A stretch of 5,755 bases of DNA from Spirochaeta sp. (GTDB taxonomy: Bacteria; Spirochaetota; Spirochaetia; Spirochaetales_E; Spirochaetaceae_B): contig JAUUYD010000172.1 in the NCBI GenBank assembly GCA_030590585.1, positions 1 to 5,755 of the forward strand, given 5' to 3'. A model generated the notes under the pieces. That model was given only the letters and a program-made list of their open reading frames with translations, was not told where the DNA came from and searched no databases. The translations under genes were made by a program, and so were the position numbers. Positions 1-4,475 of this stretch are shown piece after piece; the first letter of the stretch is position 1, and every line of letters begins with the position of its first letter.

Positions 1-596
1 AGGCGGATGATGTCTCCTTCCATGGAGAAAACACCATCGGTGACAATGAGCTTGGGCTCTCCTTCAGGAATGCCCATGAGTCTTGCTTCGAGTTCTCCCA
101 TGTCATTATGTTTGTATCGATGAAGCTTCACATCGCCGGCGAAGCCCTTGGCCATGAAAATTCCGTCCATAATGGAAGCATGATTGTACTTGTCTGATAT
201 AACGTGTTCACCTCGGCCCACCATGGCACTTATGGAACCAAGGTTGGCCTGGTATCCGGTAGTGAAGCTCAAGGCCGCTTCCTGGTCTGAGAATTTGGCC
301 AGCCTGTCTTCAAGTTCCTCATGAAGATCCAGAGTTCCATTCATAAAACGGGAACCTGAGCAGCTTGTGCCGTAGTCACGAATAGCTTTAATGGCAGCTT
401 CCCGTACCCGTTCATCCAGGGCCAGGCCGAGGTAGTTGTTGGAACCGAACATCATCAGCTCTCTACCCCCGATGATAATGTGGGACCCCTCTGCCTTCTC
501 TATAGGACGGAAGTAAGGATACCATCCCTCATCACGAGCCCGTTCAGGATGATCATAGGCATGGCACTTATCATAAATACTTGGATCTTGAGGCAT
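1..596 (-). CDS. Alpha-oxoamine synthase (serine palmitoyltransferase / KBL / BioF family), N-terminal part, cut by the window edge
   Basis: A minus-strand reading frame stays open from ATG at 596 down to base 1 (198 codons plus 2 bases). It belongs to the PLP-dependent alpha-oxoamine synthases, cytoplasmic enzymes that condense an amino acid with an acyl-CoA and release CO2. Visible landmarks are SNNYLGL (residues 52-58), GSRFMNGT (81-88), TTGYQANLG (112-120), SDKYNHAS (134-141, H139 being the likely PLP-stacking histidine) and TDGVFSMEGD (186-195). The catalytic lysine and the C-terminal domain lie beyond the edge; the family is usually about 390-420 residues. The GSRFMNGT and GYQANLG forms resemble bacterial serine palmitoyltransferases, while NHASIMDG and TDGVFSMEG also match 2-amino-3-ketobutyrate CoA ligase (KBL). 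Family membership is secure; the amino acid and acyl-CoA substrates are not. The start is supported by AAGGAGA a few bases upstream. It is transcribed away from the flavoprotein gene at 816. Confidence 0.9.
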   Translation of the reverse strand, partial: MPQDPSIYDKCHAYDHPERARDEGWYPYFRPIEKAEGSHIIIGGRELMMFGSNNYLGLALDERVREAAIKAIRDYGTSCSGSRFMNGTLDLHEELEDRLAKFSDQEAALSFTTGYQANLGSISAMVGRGEHVISDKYNHASIMDGIFMAKGFAGDVKLHRYKHNDMGELEARLMGIPEGEPKLIVTDGVFSMEGDIIR

Positions 597-613
597 GAGA
601 TCTCCTTCGATCT
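597..613 (-). promoter_or_regulatory. Ribosome binding site of the oxoamine synthase, inside a short inverted repeat
   Basis: Read on the minus strand, the purine stretch GAAGGAGA ends 4 bases before the ATG at 596, which fixes the start. The core GAAGGA is flanked by AGATC and GATCT (plus-strand arms 598-602 and 609-613), so a 5-bp hairpin could display the ribosome binding site in its loop. The site itself is clear; the hairpin may be chance. Confidence 0.6.
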
Positions 614-702
614 ACCGGGAGCTGACATCCGTATTCTGACAGTTCAGGCCTTTTTGTAAAAGAGCATGAATCCTTCTTTATACTGAATCAGTCTATTTTC
701 AA

Positions 703-714
703 GATAATATTATC
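703..714. repeat. Perfect 12-base palindrome GATAATATTATC, possible operator
   Basis: The sequence is identical to its own reverse complement over all 12 bases and sits in the middle of the divergent gap, where a shared regulator could act on both genes. A related palindrome, GATAATTATC, lies at 2059-2068 in front of the HAD gene, with the same GATAA and TTATC arms. AT-rich palindromes of this size occur by chance, so an operator role is only an inference. Confidence 0.3.
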
Positions 715-815
715 GAATAAATCAACAACCATCCCCAAAAGGAGCTGCTTCAGTGAATAGAATCATATAAACCTTCCGGGTAGCGGACATGTTCCTTCCA
801 TAGTAGGTTCTGTAA

Positions 816-2000
816 GTGGATAAGTCCTATGATGTTGTGATACTCGGTGCCGGTGCATCCGGACAGATTTGTGCCGCCGAAGCCGGCCGGCGTGGGCGTA
901 AAACCCTTCTTCTAGAGCATGAAGAGAAGGCCGGACAGAAATTACTGATCTCCGGCGGCGGCAAGTGTAACTTCACCAATATCGATGTAAATCCCGAAAA
1001 TTATCTCTCGAACAACCCCCATTTCTGCAAATCCGCCCTAAGCCGCTACACCCAGTGGGATTTTATCGCCTCCCTGGAAGATCGTGGAATCAGCTGGGAA
1101 GAGCGGGATCATGGACAGCTCTTTACCACCGGCTCCGCCCGGGAGATTCAGGAAATGCTGTTAGATGAGGCCCGTTCCGCCGGAGCGGTCCTGAAAACCG
1201 GTATTAAGATCAGTTCAGTTGTACAGAAACCGGCAGGCGGATTCCTGGTGCATAGCAGCCGTGGAGAGTATTCTGCAGATTCCCTGGTAGTTGCCTCCGG
1301 AGGGTTATCCCTGCCTTCAGCCGGTGCCAGTCCACTGGGCTATCGTATAGCTGAACAGTTCGGCATTCCTGTAACAGCTCTCTCTCCAGGGCTTGTTCCC
1401 CTTACCCTCCATAAAAAAGATAAGGAGCGGTTTGCTCCCCTTGCCGGAATCGCCGTTGACGCCTCAGTGACTGCCGGAGACATGAGTTTTCAGGAGAATC
1501 TATTATTTACCCATAGGGGTTTAAGCGGCCCGGTGATACTTCAGATTTCCAACTACTGGCAGCCGGGAGAAGAGCTCACCATCAATCTGCTTCCCGGCAA
1601 AATACTGGTTGATATTGTTGAAGAGGCAAGAGACACAGCACCGTCCAGTCTGGTTCGGGGCCTGTTGTCCCGGTATCTGCCCAAACGTCTGGTCTCTGCT
1701 CTGATACCCCCGGCTCTTGCCGATAAGCCCCTGAAATCACTTACCCCATCTGACTGCCGGGACATTTCCAATCATATTCACAGTTGGCGTATCAAACCCA
1801 ACGGGACCGAAGGCTATCGTACGGCTGAAGTCACCCGGGGAGGTGTTAACCTCGATGCTCTCTCTTCCAAAACCTTCGAAACCAAAGCTGTTCCGGGATT
1901 GTACTTTATCGGAGAAGTGCTGGACGTTACCGGCTGGCTCGGAGGATACAACCTTCAGTGGGCCTGGTCATCCGGATTGTGTGCCGGGCAGTTTGTGTAA
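816..2000 (+). CDS. FAD-dependent oxidoreductase, HI0933/YhiN family (aminoacetone oxidase-like)
   Basis: This 394-residue protein, a full length for the family, is a soluble two-dinucleotide-binding-fold flavoprotein. The N-terminal FAD site has GAGASG at residues 11-16 and acidic E34 at the end of the second strand, followed by the family signature GGGKCNFTN (47-55). Further landmarks are VVASGGLSLP (158-167), THRGLSGP (232-239) and the C-terminal FAD-binding block GEVLDVTGWLGGYNLQ (366-381). The family (often annotated HI0933-like or aminoacetone oxidase family) includes a streptococcal enzyme that oxidises aminoacetone with oxygen; most members are uncharacterised, so substrate is unknown here. 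The start is GTG at 816: a TAA directly precedes it in frame, and the next in-frame start would remove part of the first beta strand. The ribosome site (AGTAGG, about 8 bases upstream) is weak. No signal peptide or membrane segment is apparent. Confidence 0.92.
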   Translation: MDKSYDVVILGAGASGQICAAEAGRRGRKTLLLEHEEKAGQKLLISGGGKCNFTNIDVNPENYLSNNPHFCKSALSRYTQWDFIASLEDRGISWEERDHGQLFTTGSAREIQEMLLDEARSAGAVLKTGIKISSVVQKPAGGFLVHSSRGEYSADSLVVASGGLSLPSAGASPLGYRIAEQFGIPVTALSPGLVPLTLHKKDKERFAPLAGIAVDASVTAGDMSFQENLLFTHRGLSGPVILQISNYWQPGEELTINLLPGKILVDIVEEARDTAPSSLVRGLLSRYLPKRLVSALIPPALADKPLKSLTPSDCRDISNHIHSWRIKPNGTEGYRTAEVTRGGVNLDALSSKTFETKAVPGLYFIGEVLDVTGWLGGYNLQWAWSSGLCAGQFV

Positions 2001-2025
2001 TCCGGGGAGTGTGGCGGCCGGCCCC

Positions 2026-2055
2026 TTGACTGAACCCCGATAAATTGAATAAAGT
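2026..2055 (+). promoter_or_regulatory. Candidate sigma70-type promoter for the HAD-LarA pair
   Basis: TTGACT (2026-2031) matches the -35 consensus at five of six positions. It is followed after 18 bases by TAAAGT (2050-2055), which matches the -10 consensus at four of six. Transcription would begin near 2062, leaving a leader of about 27 bases before the HAD start at 2089. The elements were found by eye and the -10 is mediocre; read-through from the flavoprotein gene is an alternative. Confidence 0.4.
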
Positions 2056-2058
2056 TTC

Positions 2059-2068
2059 GATAATTATC
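2059..2068. repeat. Perfect 10-base palindrome GATAATTATC at the predicted start site
   Basis: The palindrome lies just downstream of the candidate -10 box, where a bound repressor would block transcription. It shares its GATAA and TTATC arms with the palindrome at 703-714, differing only in the 2-base centre. The operator role is inferred; the sequence is short and AT-rich. Confidence 0.25.
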
Positions 2069-2088
2069 AAAAAACGCAAGGAAACGAA

Positions 2089-2982
2089 ATGAGCCAACTT
2101 GTTCAGGAACTGAAAAACCTCAAAGCTGAGAAGGATTTTTTCATCGGCTTCGATTCCGACGGCTGTGTCTTCGACAGCATGGAAATCAAGCAGAAAGAAT
2201 GCTTCTGTCCGGCATTTGTAAATAATTTTGATATGCAGGGTGCGGCCAAGGCCACTCGGGAAGTTTGGGAGTTTGTTAACCTTTATTCCAAAACCCGAGG
2301 AGTAAATCGATTTCTCGCCGTTCTCCGGGCTGTTGAGCTCCTCAAAGAACGTCATGAAGTGATAGATCGGAATATCACCATTCCCTCAGTCGCGGGCCTG
2401 AAGGAATGGACCGAACGGGAAACCAAACTCGGTGAGGCTACCCTGATTCCCGAAGTGGCAAATAATCCCGATCCGGATCTGCAGAGGGCTCTTGGATGGT
2501 CGAAGGATGTTACCGCTGCTATTAAGAAGATTGTGCGGAACCTCCCCCCCTATCCCCAGGTACCCGGTATTCTTAAAACCGCTGTAACCAGGGCCGATCT
2601 GATGGTGGTGAGCCAGACTCCCACCGCCGATTTGGAGCGGGAATGGGCCGAGCACGGGATTGCCGATTATATCCGCATTATCGCGGGTCAGGAACGGGGT
2701 ACCAAGGGTGAGCATCTGGAGTTTGCCGCAGTGGGGAAGTACGATAAAGAGAAGATTCTCATGATAGGGGATGCCCCCGGGGATTTGAAGGCGGCTCAGT
2801 CAAACGCTGTGCTCTTCTTCCCCATCCTTCCCGGTTCCGAGGAGCAGAGTTGGAACAGGTTCCGGGATGAGGGTCTGGAGCGGTTCTTTGCAGGGACTTA
2901 TGCCGGGGATTTTCAGGATGACCTCCTGGCGGCCTTCGATGCAGCCTTGCCCGAAAAAGCACCATGGGAGGTCAACAAATAA
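2089..2982 (+). CDS. HAD-superfamily hydrolase (phosphatase-like) with a large cap domain
   Basis: The 297-residue protein carries all four HAD motifs: motif I FDSDGCVFDS (residues 21-30, nucleophile D22, acid/base D24), motif II S175 in VVSQT (173-177), motif III K206 in GTKGEHL (204-210), and motif IV GDAPGD (227-232, metal ligands D228 and D232). This complete set predicts a cytosolic Mg-dependent phosphotransferase, most likely a phosphatase for a small metabolite. About 140 residues separate motifs I and II, much more than the roughly 70-residue cap of beta-phosphoglucomutase-like members, so substrate recognition is probably specialised. The substrate is unknown. The start is ATG with AAGGAAA upstream. 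The stop codon overlaps the next gene's start, and a promoter-like sequence precedes it, suggesting a two-gene transcription unit with the LarA homologue. A 7-C run at 2544-2550 keeps the frame. Confidence 0.88.
   Translation: MSQLVQELKNLKAEKDFFIGFDSDGCVFDSMEIKQKECFCPAFVNNFDMQGAAKATREVWEFVNLYSKTRGVNRFLAVLRAVELLKERHEVIDRNITIPSVAGLKEWTERETKLGEATLIPEVANNPDPDLQRALGWSKDVTAAIKKIVRNLPPYPQVPGILKTAVTRADLMVVSQTPTADLEREWAEHGIADYIRIIAGQERGTKGEHLEFAAVGKYDKEKILMIGDAPGDLKAAQSNAVLFFPILPGSEEQSWNRFRDEGLERFFAGTYAGDFQDDLLAAFDAALPEKAPWEVNK
2966..2972 (+). promoter_or_regulatory. Ribosome binding site that sets the LarA-homologue start at 2982
   Basis: GGGAGGT lies inside the last codons of the HAD gene, 9 bases before the ATG at 2982, which shares its A with the HAD stop (TAATG). 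An earlier in-frame ATG at 2964 overlaps this site and has no good ribosome site of its own (it is preceded by AAAAAGCACC). I therefore prefer 2982, implying translational coupling of the two genes. Confidence 0.7.
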
Positions 2983-4256
2983 TGCTGTATTACGAACATG
3001 GCGGTGAAAAGGTTGTTCTCTCTGGCGATGACATGAGAGCCGGATTAAACGAGGCTCTTGATAAAATCGGTAAGCGGAAGAAAGTGCTGGCGGTTCCCCC
3101 GGACATCACACGATTTCATTCCAGGGCCGGGGATCTTACCCGTTTTGCCCGGGATTACTACGGTGAGGCCCTTACGGATATTCTGCCGGCTCTGGGCACC
3201 CATGTTCCCATGATCGGAGAAGAGATGAACAAGATGTTCCCCGGGGTACCCCATAAACTCTTCCGGGAGCATAAATGGCGCAGCGATCTGGCCACTTTGG
3301 GAACGGTTCCGGGATCGTTTATTTCCGAAATCTCCGGGGGTAAGCTGGATTACGACTGGCCGGCACAGGTGAATACCCTGCTGGTTGAAGGAGGGTTCGA
3401 TCTTATCTTTTCCCCGGGACAGGTAGTTCCTCATGAAGTGATTGGAATGGCCAATCACTCCAAGAACATCTTCGTGGGAGTCGGCGGCGAAGGCGGGATT
3501 CACAAGAGTCATTTCCTCGGGGCGGTTCACGGAATGGAACGCATCATGGGCCGGGCGGATAACCCAGTGAGAGCGGTACTGGATTATGCGGTGAGGGATT
3601 TCTCAGAGAAACTGCCTCAGATCCTTTACGCTCAAACCGTACTCGGGCCTGATGACTCAGGAGCTCTGGTTGTCAGGGGCCTTTACATCGGTGACGGCCG
3701 GGAGTGCTTCGAGAAAGCCGCGGCCCTGGCTGTGAAGGTGAACTTCACCATGGTGGAAAAGCCCATCAAAAAGTGTGTGGTGTACCTGGATCCCGAAGAG
3801 TTCCGCAGCACCTGGCTGGGGAATAAATCAGTATACCGCACCCGTATGGCCATGGCCGACGGCGGTGAACTCATCGTTCTTGCTCCCGGAGTTAAAGAGT
3901 TCGGTGAGGATGGTGAAATCGATAAGCTCATCCGTAAGTATGGATATTTCGGTACCCCGAAAACCCTCGCTTCGGTGAAGGAAAACAAAGACCTTGGAGT
4001 CAATCTCAGTGCAGCGGCCCATCTGATTCACGGCTCCTCAGAGGGGCGGTTTTCAATTACCTACGCGCCCGGGCATTTAAGCCGGGAAGAAATTGAGGGG
4101 GTTGGATTCGCTTATGCGGAACTGGAACTCTTACTTAAAAAGTACGATCCTTCGGTATTGAAGACCGGATGGAACAATGTGAACGGCGAGGAGATATTCT
4201 TTGTCGCCAATCCTGCACTTGGGCTCTGGGCACATGCGGACAGATTTGAGAATTAG
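2982..4256 (+). CDS. LarA-family (DUF2088) nickel-pincer-dependent hydroxyacid racemase/epimerase homologue
   Basis: The product is 424 residues from ATG 2982 (430 if ATG 2964 is used), the usual length for LarA proteins. LarA enzymes invert the alpha-carbon of 2-hydroxyacids by hydride transfer to a nickel-pincer nucleotide tethered to a lysine. Numbering from 2982, likely equivalents of the Lactobacillus plantarum residues are PPDITR (D41, R44; D72/R75), GTH (H74; H108), VPHEVIG (H151; H174), HKSHFLG (K175; tether lysine K184), possibly H183 (H200), and GNKS (K282; K298). The position matching Q295 appears to be leucine. Known substrates in the superfamily include lactate, malate, phenyllactate, 2-hydroxyglutarate and D-gluconate (to D-mannonate). 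Coupling to a HAD gene and gnd downstream make a sugar acid attractive, but this is inference. Cofactor genes larB, larC and larE are not in the window. The stop TAG falls within a tandem ATTAGGG repeat. Confidence 0.85.
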   Translation: MLYYEHGGEKVVLSGDDMRAGLNEALDKIGKRKKVLAVPPDITRFHSRAGDLTRFARDYYGEALTDILPALGTHVPMIGEEMNKMFPGVPHKLFREHKWRSDLATLGTVPGSFISEISGGKLDYDWPAQVNTLLVEGGFDLIFSPGQVVPHEVIGMANHSKNIFVGVGGEGGIHKSHFLGAVHGMERIMGRADNPVRAVLDYAVRDFSEKLPQILYAQTVLGPDDSGALVVRGLYIGDGRECFEKAAALAVKVNFTMVEKPIKKCVVYLDPEEFRSTWLGNKSVYRTRMAMADGGELIVLAPGVKEFGEDGEIDKLIRKYGYFGTPKTLASVKENKDLGVNLSAAAHLIHGSSEGRFSITYAPGHLSREEIEGVGFAYAELELLLKKYDPSVLKTGWNNVNGEEIFFVANPALGLWAHADRFEN

Positions 4257-4265
4257 GGATTAGGG
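4252..4265 (+). repeat. Two tandem copies of ATTAGGG spanning the LarA-homologue stop
   Basis: ATTAGGG at 4252-4258 is repeated exactly at 4259-4265, and a looser AATAAGG follows. The first copy contains the TAG stop. It is a minimal tandem repeat with no known role here; its resemblance to a eukaryotic telomere unit is coincidental. Confidence 0.5.
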
Positions 4266-4379
4266 AATAAGGAAATCTAAGGCCCGGAGTGAAATTTTTA
4301 TTGCTTCGGGTTATGAGGTCTATTTCATGTCGCAGGGAAAGAATTGCCAAAAACAACTTACGCCTGACGGGGCTCGCAA

Positions 4380-4399
4380 GTTCCCGGATTCCCGGGAAC
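4380..4399 (+). terminator. GC-rich 8-bp hairpin, possible terminator of the HAD-LarA unit
   Basis: GTTCCCGG and CCGGGAAC are perfect complements around an ATTC loop. The T-rich stretch (CTTTCGTTATTTT) starts 11 bases after the stem rather than directly behind it, so this is not a textbook intrinsic terminator. It could instead be a leader element or a transcript-stabilising stem. Confidence 0.35.
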
Positions 4400-4448
4400 C
4401 CGCTGTTGGGCTTTCGTTATTTTCGCAATTCATGTTGCGACTATGAAA

Positions 4449-4467
4449 TACACCTGTGTACAGGAGG
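4449..4467 (+). promoter_or_regulatory. gnd ribosome binding site with an overlapping dyad
   Basis: AGGAGG at 4462-4467 is a near-perfect Shine-Dalgarno sequence 8 bases before the ATG at 4476. Two overlapping dyads, TACAC-CT-GTGTA (4449-4460) and CCTGT-GT-ACAGG (4453-4464), run into it. The bases ACCT at 4452-4455 can also pair with AGGT at 4465-4468. Either pairing would mask part of the ribosome site, so translational control is conceivable. The site is certain; the control is inference. Confidence 0.6.
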
Positions 4468-4475
4468 TTTTAGTT

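Larger units (their letters stand above)
597..815. other. Divergent AT-rich intergenic region
   Basis: These 219 bases separate two outward-facing genes and must hold both 5' ends unless the genes are read from elsewhere. I see a perfect 12-base palindrome GATAATATTATC at 703-714, an interrupted dyad ACTGA-A-TCAGT at 682-692, and a direct repeat CTGACA at 622-627 and 636-641 (14-base period). Candidate -10 boxes are TATACT at 679-684 and TATAAA at 766-771 (plus), and TATAAA on the minus strand at 677-682. None has a convincing -35 at the right distance, so I do not call a specific promoter. No tRNA, riboswitch or terminator is recognisable. Confidence 0.5.
2001..2088. other. Intergenic gap between flavoprotein and HAD genes
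   Basis: The first half is GC-rich, with the 8-base palindrome GGCCGGCC at 2016-2023 framed by CGGGG (2003-2007) and CCCCG (2035-2039). These could form a loose hairpin, but no T-run follows, so it is not a convincing intrinsic terminator. The second half is AT-rich and carries the promoter-like elements and palindrome described separately. Confidence 0.45.
4257..4475 (+). other. Structured 219-base intergenic region upstream of gnd
   Basis: The gap holds several inverted repeats: CCCGGAGT/GCTTCGGG (4283-4290 and 4303-4310, with two wobble pairs and a 12-base loop); a perfect 8-bp GC-rich stem GTTCCCGG/CCGGGAAC (4380-4387 and 4392-4399, loop ATTC); TCGCAA/TTGCGA (4423-4428 and 4435-4440); and overlapping dyads TACAC-CT-GTGTA and CCTGT-GT-ACAGG (4449-4464) abutting the gnd ribosome site. 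The layout suggests a leader or terminator-plus-leader, but it matches no riboswitch class I can recognise. I see no strong promoter and no credible small gene here. Confidence 0.5.

Noticed and set aside
2003..2039. Intrinsic terminator after the flavoprotein gene
   Set aside because: The CGGGG/CCCCG arms are only 5 bp with a long loop and no following T-run, so it is not called as a terminator.
1927..2355. Minus-strand frame of 142 codons across the flavoprotein/HAD junction
   Set aside because: It is antisense to two well-supported genes, crosses their intergenic gap and shows no recognisable motif.
2964..2981. Upstream ATG as the start of the LarA homologue
   Set aside because: It lacks a good ribosome site, whereas the ATG at 2982 has GGGAGGT at 9 bases and a TAATG overlap; the six extra residues show no conserved feature.
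3045..3530. Minus-strand frame of 161 codons inside the LarA homologue
   Set aside because: It is fully antisense to a gene with conserved catalytic motifs, and its translation resembles no family I know.
4353..4412. Possible integron attC-like site (GTTGGGC core near 4406, AACAAC and ACGCCT upstream)
   Set aside because: GTTGGGC fits the GTTRRRY core, but there is no matching RYYYAAC partner and the arms around the central stem are very unequal in length; no integrase or cassette structure is seen.
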